Source: Alligator mississippiensis
Taxonomy: Eukaryota; Chordata; Crocodylia; Alligatoridae
Assembly (NCBI RefSeq): GCF_030867095.1
Contig: NC_081828.1
Span: forward strand, 217,217,978 to 217,281,977
Reading direction: 5' to 3'
Length of the DNA: 64,000 bases
Made by a program: the position numbers and the translations under genes. Below are positions 35,615 through 48,750 of this stretch, one piece after another (the first letter of the stretch is position 1; each line of letters opens with the position of its first letter). Below the pieces are notes generated by a model. That model saw nothing but the letters and a program-made list of their open reading frames with translations. It searched no databases and was not told the DNA's origin.

Positions 35615-38600
35615 ATGGTTGGATGTTCACGCAGGTGCTACGGTCCTCTTTTAGGGGGGCGTACCCCAACGGCAAGATGGGTACAACTGGTGAAAATAAC
35701 CCATAGTACATTAAAGCTAGGGAGGCAATGCAGGACTTGAGTCCGAATGTGGGGAGATATTCTTTCCAGGAATGCATGACACAACAGCGCTAAATGTTAA
35801 GTGTTCATCGTGACAACTGAGTACTTCCCTTTCAAGAGATAATTTACCACGCTGCACTTCCAAGCATATAAATACGTATGTTAAAATGGATGGCTCTGGA
35901 TGTAGTTATGCCACCGCCAATGGCAGCCGTATGCAATTTTATGATCCATCCAAACATCAGCAATAAGGATTTTGTCCTAAAGCAATCAGAGCTCTGACAT
36001 TATGGGACATTCCTCTCCTCCTAACGGCTTCCTCGTGACTTTGAAGGTCTTCGAAATCCAAAAATAAAAGTATTGCTAGTTCAAGCCGGGGTCTGGAAAA
36101 ACACAACCCAAGCAGAGTTGTTCTTGTCTTTTTTAAATCACTCGTGATAATAGAGGCTCTGTGATCAGAACGGAGCTCAATTATACTGCAGACTTGTGCA
36201 AGGCAGAACAGAATCCAGCTTGTTCTCCCGGGCTGTACTAGCCCGGCAGCGCTAAGGACTTGTTTGTGTGAATAAACCAAAAAGATCTGACTCACAAAGG
36301 CAGGGAGAAGACACCAAGTCAGAGAGAGCTATTCTACAAGGCAGCTTGGCCGACTAGGGTGACACTAACTGGCTGCCATCTGTTAGCAACAAATTTCTAT
36401 GATCGTGTTCAGTTTTATTCCTTTTCATGTTCTCCAATAAGCTGCTTCTGCTCGAATAGGAACGTGCTGAGCAAAAAGAAACGTTTGAGGGCGTTCAAGG
36501 TAAACCCGAGGCGCCCTGCAGGACAAGCTGCTGCAGTAGGAAAGGAGGTAAATTTTCAAAGTTCATTAGCAGCCCCAGATAATGGCTTGTTTGGCTCTCA
36601 AGCTGATGCAGACGAAGCCTCGAATCTAGCAGGAAGGCGAAGAGAAGCAGCAGCATTTCCAGGGTAAACACCGCCTCGAAGTAAAAAGAAGCCATCAGCT
36701 AGAGTCCTTTGCGATTAGACTGGCTTACCAGGTGGCAAAGCTGTCCCGATCCTCACTGTGTACCCGGCCATCAGCCGCCTAGGGAAATACCTGGTGAGGG
36801 TTACCACCACCTCTCTAAGGCTCTGGTCGTCACCCCTGGGCCAGACGGTGCCCGGCACTTCTGGGGGCCAGCCGTTTACTGCAGTCCCCATCTGACCCCC
36901 CTGACAACACCCATTCGCTCAGCCTTACCGCAACTCCCAACTCTGCTTCCCTGCCGCACGGGTCAGTCCGCACTACTAACGGGGAGCTGGTTGTGCCTCA
37001 GTCTAAGCCACATTTGCGGTGACGCCAGAGTGGGAGGCATGAACGTGGCACAAATGCTTGCAAGTCAGGATGTAAGGGTAATGCAATGATGCAAGGGTGG
37101 CAAACACCCTAGATTCCCAGGGGTGCGTCCCTCGAAGAAGGGAAAGCCGGGCAGGTGCTCCCAGGGCTTGTGTGGCTCGATCCCAAGTGGGAATTTCCTG
37201 GATGTGCAGGTTCGGGCCCCTCAAGCACCTGCCCAGGACAGCTGGAGAGTGCAGGCAGCTTTTGGCCTCTCCTGCTATAAAGCAAACAGATGTCTGCCAC
37301 TAACGAGCAGCACATGATCACCTCTGTGCGAGCCACAAATCTGGGGCATTTGTGGCATAACAAGAGGCACAGACATCCGTGTGCTCGGCCTCGGTGACGC
37401 CGTAGAAGTGTTTATGGCAGAAAAAAGGAGATGAAAGGCGACTCGTTAGACTCCACCCTAAGTGGCTTACAAGCACAAGTCTCCTTTCATCGTTTTTTAA
37501 AGCAAAGCGTAAGTTCCTCAATCACTCGGACACCGTGAAAGTTTAACTCTGTGTTTACCAGCACTGAAGCAGTCCCGACAGCAGGGACACACAGGTCTCC
37601 GGCTGTAGCTGCTGGATCGCCACCACGGTCTGTGTGACAGTACGCTGTAGGCATGTGCAGCACCAAACCACGCACAAATGCACCATAGAGACCCAGGGAT
37701 ATTACTGAGATAGTTGGAGCATGAGAGGCGGACACGGGAGCCCTGTACCAGCTCCCTACTGTAGCAGCAGCCATGCACACAACTCCTAGTCCAGGTGAAC
37801 AAACAGTTCATGACCCAGTAAACCCCAGTAGTTATCATCTTCAGCTGCATAACTCTCCCTGCTTGCAGTTTCCTGCAGAAGGGCAGGACGCCGAGGTTGT
37901 GACCTTTCAGAGAGGAGCTGTTTGCAGAGGTGTGCGTTTGCTCCCCGCGCTGGCTTCCCCCGCCCTCCCTGGCTCAAAGCAGTGCCTTGCACATCAGCCA
38001 TGTTCCAGCTGGCTCAGCAAACAGAGGCTCAGCGTTGCTGCGAGACGGTCAGCGAGGGCGCTTTGTATTGCAGTGTCTGATAGAGCTGCAGTGCCCAGCC
38101 CTGGTGAGGATGGGGCTGAGCACCCCCGGCCCAGACCCTGCCCTCCAAAGCCACAGGGAAAGCATCCGAACCAGAAACAGGCAATGAGGCTGCTCCAGCC
38201 TGTGCAGACACTGCCTCTAACTTCTGGGTCCGGTGTGCAAGCTCAGGTGGGTGGGCTGGGGGGAGCGGGCTCAGCCCCATCCTCATTGGCACTGGCTGGG
38301 GCAATGGTGTAGACGAGCCCATGGGGTAAGTGGAAAGCAAGCCAATCAACATCAATGCCAGGATCCCCGCCTCCACAGTGGGGAGAATATGCCCCTTTGA
38401 ACAACCCCACCTTAAAACTGTCCTGGCTGGGGTGGCCGTGCTCACTTCCCCTGGCTTCTGTCTGTAAAGCCCTGTGCCTACCCGGGCCAAACTGCAGTGC
38501 AGCGCTACCTCCCGAGGGTGTGGAGAGGCTTCGTTCATTAGCATGTACAAAATACATTGTGTTCTCAGGTGACGCAGAACGGGACGCTCTATTCCTTGCA

Positions 38601-38929
38601 ATAATGTCAGCCAGTTAATTGTCCACCCCTCCACCCCACACAGCATCCAATTTCACAGTCAAAAAAGAGCTGGTTAAGACTATATGTTGCAGGACCCTTT
38701 GTCTTCCTTCTCTGACCCCTGTTCTGATTTATGCTTGCCCTGTGGAGCAAGTCGAGTTTTACTGAAATGCAGACACGGTGGTTAGGACTGCCTGGCTTCA
38801 CGCTGGTTCCTGTTTCACACTGGACGAGTAGGCAAGTCTAGTCGGATAAAAACCCCACGACTCCTTCAGAGAGCACTCCTCAGTGCAAACACAGAAGGAA
38901 AGGTCCCGTTTCTGCAAAATCTACCAGCC

Positions 38930-39060
38930 CCATGATGTGCTGGACACGATGCAGACATAAAGGTGTAATCCCTGCCCTGAGGATCTGATAGGCAAGCCAT
39001 GAAACCAAGACCAGGGGGAGCAGGCAGGTGGGATGGGAACAAAAGTGATAGCTAAGGGAT
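38930..39060 (+). mobile_element. ancient MIR/L2-like remnant
   Basis: GATGTGCTGGACACGATGCA, then AATCCCTGCCCTGAGGATCT resembles the vertebrate motif 'gtgct..ctgtaca.a..cagtccctgcccc.aagagctt'. Strongly diverged. Confidence 0.4.
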
Positions 39061-39947
39061 GGCGTATCTGCTGTGGTGGATTGGCACAAACCTGGCTGGA
39101 CATCTGCTCTTTCCTCCCAACAGCAGCAGACAGAGGGAAGAACATGGTCGAACCACCTGCACCCTTTGAAAAGAAGCTGACCTCCCTCCAATGACTCGAA
39201 AACCATTTTCCTCAACACCGCCAGGAGTGCAGGGAGCCCTCTAAAAGGATCCAGCTTCCTGACTCTGGGAGGCTTCAAGCCCTGCAGTCACTGAAAATAT
39301 TGCCCAAGTATGAAATGTAGCTCTCCGAGTCTCCTGTAAGTACATAAGGCAAGAGAAGAAGTGTCTGCACTACACGCAAACTGAGGAGGCCAAAAAGAAA
39401 GCAATCCCACAGGCTGCCACAAAAAGATATACAACACCAGTATCTGAAAAAAAATAAGCCCCAAAGATCACTGTATAAAGAGACTTTGATATTATATCTT
39501 TAAGACATAGAGAGTACACTTAACTAAAGAGACTGAATCTGCCAACCAGGTTCAGCATTGTACCCAAGACGATCTCTCGACTAGGATGCGCACGCTCTCC
39601 CTGACAGGCAGGACCCCGACAGCTTTGGAAATATTAGACAGCTGCAGCCAGTTGATCCAATCTACTGCTAGCATCCTAGAAAACACTCTTAGCTTTTCCC
39701 TCTCAACTTCATCCAGGCTGCAGACAGGTAAGAGGACATGTGAGAAGCATTTTTGCTCCTAACAAATGTCCAGCTTCATGGGCCGCTGTCTGGGCTTAAA
39801 GGGAGAACTGCAAATTCTCACGACTAGCAGAAAGGGCCTGGATTTTGCTTTCTGAAAGCCTGTCTGAAAAGAGGCAGATATAGCGAGGAACCCAAGAGCT
39901 GCTGAACTACAAAGGCTACTTGTAGTCGATCCACAACCCGCACCTAC

Positions 39948-39959
39948 CTCGTTCTCCAT
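39948..39959 (-). CDS. CCM2: possible alternative first coding exon of CCM2 (ATG, four codons)
   Basis: Minus strand reads ATG GAG AAC GAG followed directly by GTAGGT, a good donor. The phase-0 end would splice in frame to exon 2 (PGIVSPF...), giving MENE-PGIV. About 100-190 bases upstream are a GACGTCA and an ETS-type CCGGAAGT (40134-40141), which suits an endothelial-expressed gene. The -3 Kozak base is T, +4 is G. Such short strings occur by chance, so this is only a candidate. Confidence 0.25.
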
Positions 39960-41900
39960 GTACGAACCCGGCTAGGATGAGCAGAGCAAAACACGTTGCT
40001 GCAGCCACTTCTCTACCTCGTTCCCCCCAACCGTGTGGCTAGTCACTGTGCTGTAATGGGACGTCAGAGGGCTGTCACATCAACCCGCGGGCCCAGGCAC
40101 AACTGTCATTTCACTCTTCGCCAAAAGTATGAGCCGGAAGTGGATTAACCACAGTTTCCTTCTGCAAAACACACTCGTACAGAAAAAGAGCAAAAAATAA
40201 AGCTGTTGATGAGAACAAAAAGCTTTAAGGGAAGAACTCCAGTGAACAATTCACAGGAACATCTTCAGCTTTGCCACCCACCAGCAAAGGAGAGCGCCTT
40301 TCTCTCTGCCCCTAAGTGGAGAGAAGTCAGCTAGGTGGCTCTTGCTAGCGGGCCCTAGTTTGCAGATAGACAGGCAAAGCAGGGTGGATGGAAATACCCT
40401 CACACCTGAGGCCTTTTAACACCACTTCCCCCTTGCATGTGTCAGCTGTACTACAACAACTTCACCCTTTAAGGTACTAGTAAGATTATTCACCCCAACA
40501 GCTGTGAAGTTCTGCCCTGGCCTAATTTATCAGCCTCGGTCTATAGGACCCTTCTCTACATTACAAAAAACCCCAATCTGCCAGTCCTTGAAAAACAGGT
40601 CAGGCCCCAAGTGACAGGAGCATTCATAAGCTTTTGCAAACCATGGAATGGGGACTCGGATGTGCTGCAAATTAGCTGTGTGCCATTTCACATACAGAGA
40701 AACAAATTAAAAACCTGAACGCTGCTATTCCCCAACGTGAGGTGCTCATTAAACCAGGGCAGGTGAGAGCTCCTTTGAGATTTGTTTGGGCAGCACGTAC
40801 CCTTGAGGGCTTAGGCCCACCTGCCTGACCATGTGCAAGATGACCAGCAGCCCATATCAGGAGCAGGCAAGAGGGAAGTGAGTCAGCGGGGAAGCCCAGG
40901 GAGGCTACCTTTGCATCTGACTTATCAGACCAAGTCTTTTTAGCCAATGAAGCACATGAAGGCAGCCGCTTCCATGCTCTTGCTGGATACAGCTCGTGAT
41001 TTCTCCTTGTACGGCAAACCTGCATGTACGTTTTGGGGAGGGGGCTGTAATTGCCCCACGAGATCACTCAGGGGACCAATGAAGGTCATTACCAAACACA
41101 TGCTCCTGTGATTAGGATCTTGAAAGCTGTCATTTCTCAGGCCACCGCCCTTAGTTGCTTCCTGCCAGCTTCCGTGGTATATCCCAGGGATGAGTCAGGG
41201 TGTTGCAAGAGAGGACCTCGAGTAAGTGTCTACTGCCAAAGGCACTTGGACCGGGACCAAGGGATCTACTGAGAACACAACTGTTGAAAAGACAGAGCCT
41301 TTTAATCTCCTTGGAAAAACGGCAACTGAAAAGGGGCTGATGAAAATCAAAGCAAACCCACCCCAGAGTAACTTGCAGTCACTGCTAGACCACTGTGAAG
41401 AATCGGGTGAGAAATCACTGGCCAGTGGCCAGCAGGTACGCGGACAGTGGGACAACCACGAGTGATACCTTTGTTGCCCCTCTCAGGACAGGGGCCTTAG
41501 GCACTAACCTACCCTTTGGTCCTGAGATGATCCTGCCAGCTCAAAGCTGAGGGCCCTGCGTGAGCTTACCTATTGCAGGGGAACAGGCAGGACAGACGTT
41601 CTCCTTGCCAGAAGCCAGCACTGTACAGATACTTTGGATAGATAACCAGTCTCCGTGGTGGTCAGTTAGGCATCCTGCATGGCTAGCCTTTTACAGACAC
41701 ACTATATAGCTGGGAAAGATGTTAGATGCACACAAAACACCTTCCCAGGGCTAGGAAGGAAACAGATCCAGCCTAAGACCCACTTTCCCAGCCCTGAGGA
41801 AGAGCATTTGGTGCCCCAAAGCTGATCAAGCACCCCTCCCAACAATACAGGTGGTTCAGTTACCTTGCCCCACAAATCTTGCCTCTCAGCTATTCCCCAG

Positions 41901-42138
41901 GCCGGTGGGGGCCAACCTTTTTAGCAGGTTGCTAAAAACTAGCCCCAAGCCCTCTTCAAGTGCCACTCCAATCCCTTTGCCTCTCCTGATCTGCTGCTCG
42001 ACTTTCTGCTCCCAGCCCCGTGCTCCCTGCCCGATCTCTTACTCTGCTTTCCGCTCTCAGCCCTCTGGGTCGTTCCCTCTCCGATCTGCCACGTGCCACA
42101 CACGGAGGCTGCCCGTGCCACAAGTTGGCCGCCCCGGC
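41901..42138. mobile_element. hAT-like nonautonomous element (family C)
   Basis: Left end GCCGGTGGGGGCCAACCTTT, right end CACAAGTTGGCCGCCCCGGC; these are imperfect inverted termini of a GGCCAACC-type hAT family. Pyrimidine-rich interior. No clean 8-bp duplication was seen. Confidence 0.6.
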
Positions 42139-43920
42139 CCTGGGCCGTCACGGCTACAACACTACTATTGCAAATGCTTTCACCATTTAGAAAATGAAAC
42201 ACAGCGGACAGGGAAGCAGTTGGACCGTGGTACTGTGTATGCAGGACAACCCCTTCTGAATAGACACCGGGTCGGCGCTCAGCACGGCCACCTGACATTT
42301 CAGACAAATTCTTCACCATTCATCACCTGAAAGAGCAATGCTGTAAGAGGCATGATGGAGGAGTCGCTGATGGAAAACGTAGCTTGCCGCTTAGAGCAAC
42401 ATCAGAGCTCAGAAGCAGAGCCTGTGGAGGCCACAGCAAAATATGACCTGATAATTGTATTCTACCTACCCAGCTACTGCTTCAATCAGAAAACACCTGT
42501 TCTCCACCTCCTGGCCTGAATCGTTATACAACCGTGCGGCAGCGCTTCAGATCGGTGACTGAGTTCACCTTAAAGCACGGCTTCATTTTATCAACAAGTT
42601 GATTCAAGAGGGCAAAGCTCCGAGGATGGTGCTCGACGCACAACACATGCCTTTCCAAAGGGTTAGGCCCTCATCCAAGCTTCCTGTGTTTGCTTCATTT
42701 TGCCCCTTTCTTTCATAGAGATCAAGCACCCTCCTATTTAGTTACCATCCAGCTGGTTTGCAACAGGAACCGTCTACCAGATGGATCATGTTCTTGCAAA
42801 CAAATTGGGAGAGAACAAAGTCTTAATGGCTTTGGCATGCAAAGCCAAATAGATCCGCGCAGAAAACCTCCCAAAGCAGGCACGCAGCCCCAAGAAGGAC
42901 TCTGCTGGCTTGTCTGCCTTTTTATTTTTTATGGAGTCAGCTCGCTCGATGTATGTGCGCACACATCTCGCCGACAGGAACAGACCAGGATTAGCGAGTA
43001 ATCAGAGTATATAAAAAACAGCCCATGCACATGAAGAATGGGAACATATTACAAAAAGCTTATACATCTTTTATGCTAGCTCTGCTTGGCGTCTAGGTTG
43101 CCTGATCTAGCACAGAGGGACGCCAGATGCATAAGGAAACTTGCAGTTTTGTTAATGTTTCGTAACGACTATAAATAAACCCCCTAATTAATAATGGTTC
43201 CTACCCACGGTCTGGATGGATACTGAAAGTAAAGCTCTGCCATCTGTACTACAGTGATGCTGACACTTTGCATTGAGGCCTAACTGCAGTAGGTACTACG
43301 TGAACTCTGTAAATGGCATGTCTTCTTTAAAATGGAATAGATTTTAAACAAAGTCACTAAACAATAAATCTGCTGTGGTCTTTACACAGATTTTTCCCAT
43401 GCCGCTGTCATTACAGATTTATTCTTCAGCACTTTCTGAACCTAAACACATACGCCGTGGAGGGCGTCGCCCAGATGCTTCTGCGCTCAAAAGGAAGGAA
43501 ACCATATCTGAGTCTTTTCCAGAACCCGCTGGCAAGAGAAAGTCAAGTAATCTTCATCCTTCTAGCCCTTGGGATAACAGCTGTCAATCTCAAACTGCTA
43601 CAGAAATCTGCAGCCTGTCTCCAAAGTGGCACAGGCATGGGAGATACGTTCCCTGGATCTCGCTAAGGCTCTCGCTCTCCAAAGCACTCTCTTTCCCCAG
43701 AAGCCCAGGAAAATCCCACGAGAGTTTACAAGCCTTCGTCTCACCGAGGTCTGCCTCAGTCTCTTATGCAGAGGCATAATCGCGGTTTAAAACAGGTAGC
43801 CAGTAGCTCAATGCAAGCTCCGCAAGGCCTCTGGGTGTGACAAGTGATCCGCATTGCAGAGCCATGCAGCCTGGCATGGTGAGCCAAATGCTAGCCCTAG
43901 CAGTAAAACTAGAGCAGCTG

Positions 43921-44050
43921 GAGGTTCAGCAAGATGCAATCATGGAGTACAGCAAGATGGGATTATTTTCCAAGTTAGGAAATGATTAGACTGGGACAGA
44001 GGTAGTCCAACCAGTGCTTTCTCTGCTTTCTTCTTCACCAAGTGGCTCCC
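43921..44050 (+). repeat. local duplicate, copy 1
   Basis: GAGGTTCAGCAAGATGCAAT, AGTACAGCAAGATGGGATTA, TTTTCCAAGTTAGGA and GCTTTCTTCTTCACCAAG recur at 48751-48860 in the same order and strand with small gaps and substitutions. It could be an uncatalogued repeat or a local segmental duplication. Confidence 0.8.
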
Positions 44051-44287
44051 CAAATGGCACAGCTATGGTGACTGGGCCCTTCACTGGCTCTGCAGCCCAG
44101 TTGGAGCCCTCAAGGCCACCATGAATTTCCCCCAAGCACACACGGAGCGGCTCTGATCTGCTTTGCTTGGAGGGGGAACAGGTACGACCTGCAGGCAGAC
44201 AGCATGTGGTGAAATGCCCTGCACAGATCTGCAGACCGCTGCTGGCACACGCTATTCCTGGGGATATCCTGGCCTGGACAGCTGAGA

Positions 44288-44455
44288 TCACAGAATCACA
44301 GACAGACAATGAGGGCTGAAGGGACCTCAGGGGGTCACATCTAGTCCAACCCCCTGCTCCAAGCAGGACCAGCCCCAACTACACCATCCTAGCCTAGGCT
44401 TTGTCTAGCCGGGTCTTGAAAACCTCCAAGGATGGAGATTGCACCACCTCTCTGG
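44288..44455 (-). mobile_element. CR1-type LINE 3' fragment
   Basis: ATCACAGAATCACAGACAGA, then GGGACCTCAGGGGGTCACAT and TCCAAGCAGGACCAGCCCCA. Same subfamily as 27012; cut off after CACCACCTCTCTGGGG. Confidence 0.82.
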
Positions 44456-44734
44456 GGTGCGCACCCCTGCACTGTGTGTGCAGACACATACTACCCCTAC
44501 TAATATCTACATCTCCCCCACACTGCTCGAATCCCTTGCTTTGGACCCTGCACAAAGCACAGGGTTTCATGCACTGGAAGACAGCCTCCTGCCCCGGAGA
44601 GTTTACCAGGCAGTTTAAAACCACAAAACACGTTCTTTTGCCCTGTGTCCCCTGTCCCTCCCGCTAAGCAGAGACCCAGCAGCTCAGAGACTGACCAGGC
44701 AAAAGAGGCCTGAAATATCGTTTAGTCCAGATCT

Positions 44735-44835
44735 CCCAGTGCTAAGAGGTACGTAAGCATCGTCCCACTTTACACCCAGGAGACTGACGTACAGGAATTC
44801 AGCTGCCTGATCACAAGGACTCTCATCTGGGAACT
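44735..44835 (+). mobile_element. ancient MIR-like remnant
   Basis: CCCACTTTACACCCAGGAGA then CTGACGTACAGGAATTCAGC resembles the MIR core 'ccattttacagatgaggaaactgaggca..gag..t'. Low identity. Confidence 0.35.
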
Positions 44836-45020
44836 TATTAGTTCCTGTGCAAGGAACAATCACCCAAGTCAGGGTTAAATTAAAGTCATTCCCAGCTGGC
44901 CAGACATTGCTGGTAAAGTATAGAAATGCTGCCATTGCTTCCAGATTCAGAGCAGGAGCAGCAGAGCAAATCCAAGCTCCTTAAACTCACACACTGCCAC
45001 TGGAGAAAACAAAAATATAG

Positions 45021-45630
45021 ACCACTAGATTCTCAACCCGGGTGCCGTGGCACCCTGGGGTGCCTTGAGATCCTTTCAAGGGTGCCACGAAATGGTAGCC
45101 CTGTTAGGTATGCAAACATGATTCACAAGATAAACCCAGAGGGCACCTATACACATGACGCGCCTCTGCGCCAATGTGTGCTAATTAGCATGCGTTGGAG
45201 CAGCCTTGATTAACGGAGTCTGCTGCGAGTCTGCTGGAGCGTGCTAATTAGCGCGCTCCAGGCGCCTCCGTATCATGTGTATTCAGTGTCCCCGAATGAG
45301 CTTTAGTTAAAGCACCTCTGCTGCCATTTTGAAACGTGGGATGCTGAATACACATGACACTGCAGGCACTTTAATTAGGGCGGCTCTAATTACAGCGCCC
45401 TTGCCACCCTGGAGCACATGTATAGAGGTCCAGAGATTTCAAATATGAATCCAGGGTGTTAAAAGCATTCTGCCCTGCTGTGGGCTGGCTGAGTTCTTGG
45501 CAACAAAATCATTGCTTTTTTTTTGCATAGTCAAAGAGAGTGAAAATTAAGAGCTGGCATTTTCTGAGGGGGCCTCGAGCCTACTGATGGGTGGCTTGAG
45601 TTTAAAATGGGTGGGAATCGCTGTGCTGGA
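45021..45630. mobile_element. hAT-like element (family B) split by a nested MITE
   Basis: The left part (45021-45141, CACTAGATTCTCAACCCGGG ... AGATAAACCCAGAG) and right part (45430-45630, CAGAGATTTCAAATATGAAT ... CTGCCCTGCTGTGGGCTGG) together align with 56469-56759. The break falls inside AAACCCAGAGATTTC, where another element has inserted. Confidence 0.75.
45142..45429. mobile_element. 288-bp MITE nested in the hAT-like element
   Basis: Ends GGCACCTATACACATGACGC and GAGCACATGTATAGAGGT are inverted relative to each other. CCAGAG flanks both sides (45136-45141 and 45430-45435), consistent with a short or decayed target duplication. The interior has repeated GCTAATTAGC and TCTAATTA words. Noncoding. 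Confidence 0.75.
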
Positions 45631-47214
45631 CCGTCTGCCAGCAGACTGAGGAGGACAGCGATGACAATCCTTCGTGCAGACTCTGCTACAAATTACATAT
45701 AAGCCGATAGCGGCAAACCAAGCACCTTACATCCTTTCCCCAAGGAAATATCCTGATGCTCTACTGATGAATGGATGTTTAAGATTAAATTGTTTCCTTA
45801 ATCTTATGTAAAGAAGATTTGCAAAGAACTGCTTCTACGCTAAACTATTTCTTTTCAATTAAAGTCCAGTGCAGACTTCTATGCAAATTAGCTTTAGCTA
45901 ACGGTGCAAGACTTCTCATTCACTAAATTAGGACCTTGGGGCCGGCCTACGAAACTGTACTGATGTACAAGAAAGGCTGGCGCTGCATTTTTATCTGCAC
46001 AAACAGAAGATATTGTGCTCGGCAGGAGTTCAAACCAACTCGCCTTGACACCAAGGAATTTATCGGAAATAACTGCAGCTTATAAACTCATAGATAGGTC
46101 AGGTGAGAGCCCTTAGGAGACACTCATCAAAAGAAAAATAATTGACTGATCAGAGCCCAAAAGCTATCAAAACAGACTGAAAAGCTAGACAACTCCACCA
46201 ATAAACTCCTGTAGTGACTCAACCTACAGCCTAGGAAGAACCTAACTCCAGCCAAAATACTAGAAGAGGTATTTGGGAGGCCGAAATGCCAACGGCTAGG
46301 AACTCACGTAATGAATTTTCAGTAATTGAGGTTATGGATCTGCCATGGCAATTGCAGCCCATTCATTTAAAGAAATTCTGGGATGCACATGGGGCCCTGT
46401 AGATGCCGTTCAGCCCAAGATGCTGGCCTACAGGCAAGAACCGGGGCGTCAGCAATTCAAGCCACAGCTCCCGTGGAACCAGGCAGGGAAATGGAAATGC
46501 CCTCAGCACGATGAGGGTTGGTCTATAGGAAAGAAAGGAGGCACACCAAATGCCATGAAACAGTGCAGAAGGGAAACATCCCCTGGAGGTTATAGGTAGG
46601 TGTTTTATGTCAGTACGGTTTTATTTTCTCTGCCATGAAAATGTCTGTGGCAAAATCATCCTCGTACTCATGACACTGGCTCTGGGTTCAGCAAACCATC
46701 AGGGTGTGGGATTGCCCGGGGGAAGCAGACTCTCCTCTCACAAATGGCTACATGCATCACTCACGTATGCCATGACCTACGCAGGACTGAAGGACGGTCC
46801 CAGCACAACCAGAGGAGGCCCCACCTCTGAAGGGCAGTTCTCCTTCGGTCAGGGAGAGAAGAAGCCACAAGCTGTCCAGGACCTTCCTCTGTGGCTGACA
46901 CCTCTCCAAAGAGGAAGGACAAGTGTGAGCAAGAGGAGGCCCTTGGTCTGGATCCAGCACAGAGTGAATTTAACACCCTTGTGCTGCGACAGCAGGTCCG
47001 TGGCAACATTAAGGCATCAGAAGAAACTAAACCAAGGAGAGGAAAGGAAGCGATGCAGCCAGCATCCCATCTGGCCACCTCTGACTTCCCCACCTAATAG
47101 ACCTGGTCCCATGTGCAGCAGGGTCAGAGCGGGCAGCCTTTCAACGTGAGTCCACGGCACGCCTCTGGAGTCACAGCAAGACCTTGCTCTGGCACCTTGG
47201 CCCCACAGTATTAG

Positions 47215-47955
47215 GAACCACAGAATTAGAAAAAACTACTGTTGAAAGAAACTGCAGGAGGGCACATTTAGTCCAACCCCCGGCTCCAAGCAGGACCAGC
47301 CCCAACTACATCATCCCACCCAGGGCTGTCTAGCCAGGTCTTCAAGTCTCCAAGGATGGAGACTCCACCACCTCCCTGGGTAACCTATTCCAGTGCTTCA
47401 CCACCCTCCTTGCGAGAAAGTTTTTCCCAATACCCAACCTCAACTTCCCTTGCTGCAACTTGAGCCCATTGCTCCTTGTCCTGTCATCTGCCCCCCCTGA
47501 GAACAGCCCAGCTCCATCCTCTTTGCACCCCCCTGCAGGGAGGTGAAGGCTGCTATTCAATCCCCCTCGGTCTTCTCTTCTCCAGACTAAATCTGCCCAG
47601 TTCCCTCAGCCTCTCCTCACAAGTCCTGTCCCCCAGCCCCCAAACCATTTTCACTGCCTGCTGCTGGACTCTCTCCAATGTGACCACATCCTTTCTGTCG
47701 TGCGGGGCCCAAAACTGGACACAGGACTCCAGATGTGGCCTCTCCAGTGCTGAATAGAGGGGAAGAATCACTGCCCTCCATCTGCTGGCAACGCTCCTAC
47801 CAATGCAGCCCAGGATGCTGGTAGCCTTCTTGGCAACAAGGGCACACTGCTGGCTCCTATTCAGCTTATTATCCCCTGTCCCCTGCCCCGGGTCCTTTTC
47901 TGCAGAGCTGCTGCCCAGCCAGTCAGCCCCCCGCCTGCACCGGTTGGTAGTGGAA
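47215..47955 (-). pseudogene. CR1-type LINE, 5'-truncated, broken reverse transcriptase C-terminus
   Basis: Minus strand. Encodes NKLNRSQQCALVAKKATSIL, AVILPLYSALERPHLESCVQ and FWAPHDRKDVVTLERVQQQA, then after frame changes LDIGKNFLARRV-type and HWNRLPREVVESPSLE. Close to the copy at 27012-27957. Confidence 0.87.
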
Positions 47956-48057
47956 GTGCCAACTCCTATGTGCCATTCAAGATGCATGCAGAAGCTAGCT
48001 ACAAAGCCTGGTCCATACGACCGTCGTGTGTCTGTACCTCTATGTCTGTTAGGATGC

Positions 48058-48076
48058 TTTTTTTTTTTTTGCTTTT
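48058..48076. repeat. poly-T run
   Basis: Thirteen T, then GCTTTTTT. A homopolymer; no element tail was recognised next to it. Confidence 0.7.
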
Positions 48077-48750
48077 TTAACTGACAGTTTCACTGGTACA
48101 AAGTGGCTTATTCCCCTTCTTATACTGGATATTTTCTTCTTTACCATCTAGCTGCCGCTGTATGAGAAGGGGGTTTTTTCACTTCACTGATATCATCAAT
48201 GTGGTGCAGCTTCTGCTTTCTGACAAAGCCTGAAAGGAATTGGGGTTTTGTGTTATGATACAGCGACTTCCTTTTGCTGGGAGGTTGAGCCACGACCTTC
48301 TATGCTTTGCAGAAGCAAAATCTTATTAGAGAAAAAGATGTGCTGTCCCTTGCCTCCACTCAGTGATATTAAGCCAACTGCACCCTCTGTCGGAAGGATC
48401 CAGTACAGCCTAAGAGGTGGCGAGATCTTGCTCTAGACAGGCGATACAAAGCTCTTTTTGGTTTTGCAGGGGGAAGGCGGTGGCAGACGACGATACAGGC
48501 ACTGCAATGCAAAACAGAAAGCAGGTTAGCAATACAGCCCCACTCCCTCAGTGCATGGATCTGCAAAGGAGCTCAGAAGCCCAAGTGCATCGCTCGGTGA
48601 GGTTGTGTGTGATCTGGCTACCAGATCTTATCAGATGCGAGACAGCCCTGGCCACTCCGCTGCAGGAAAGAGAGCCACCATGGTGCGTGACGAACACCCG
48701 CATCAAACTCTACCGTGGAGATACGTCCTGAGCAGTGATGAAAGAGGGGG

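Noticed and set aside
43375..43779. 134-codon plus-strand frame rich in Lys/Arg/Ser
   Set aside because: No recognised motif, no clear splice or promoter context; within chance for a window this size.
46607..47149. 180-codon plus-strand frame
   Set aside because: Composition and overlap with minus-strand frames look like chance; it ends just before a CR1 copy and shows no domain.
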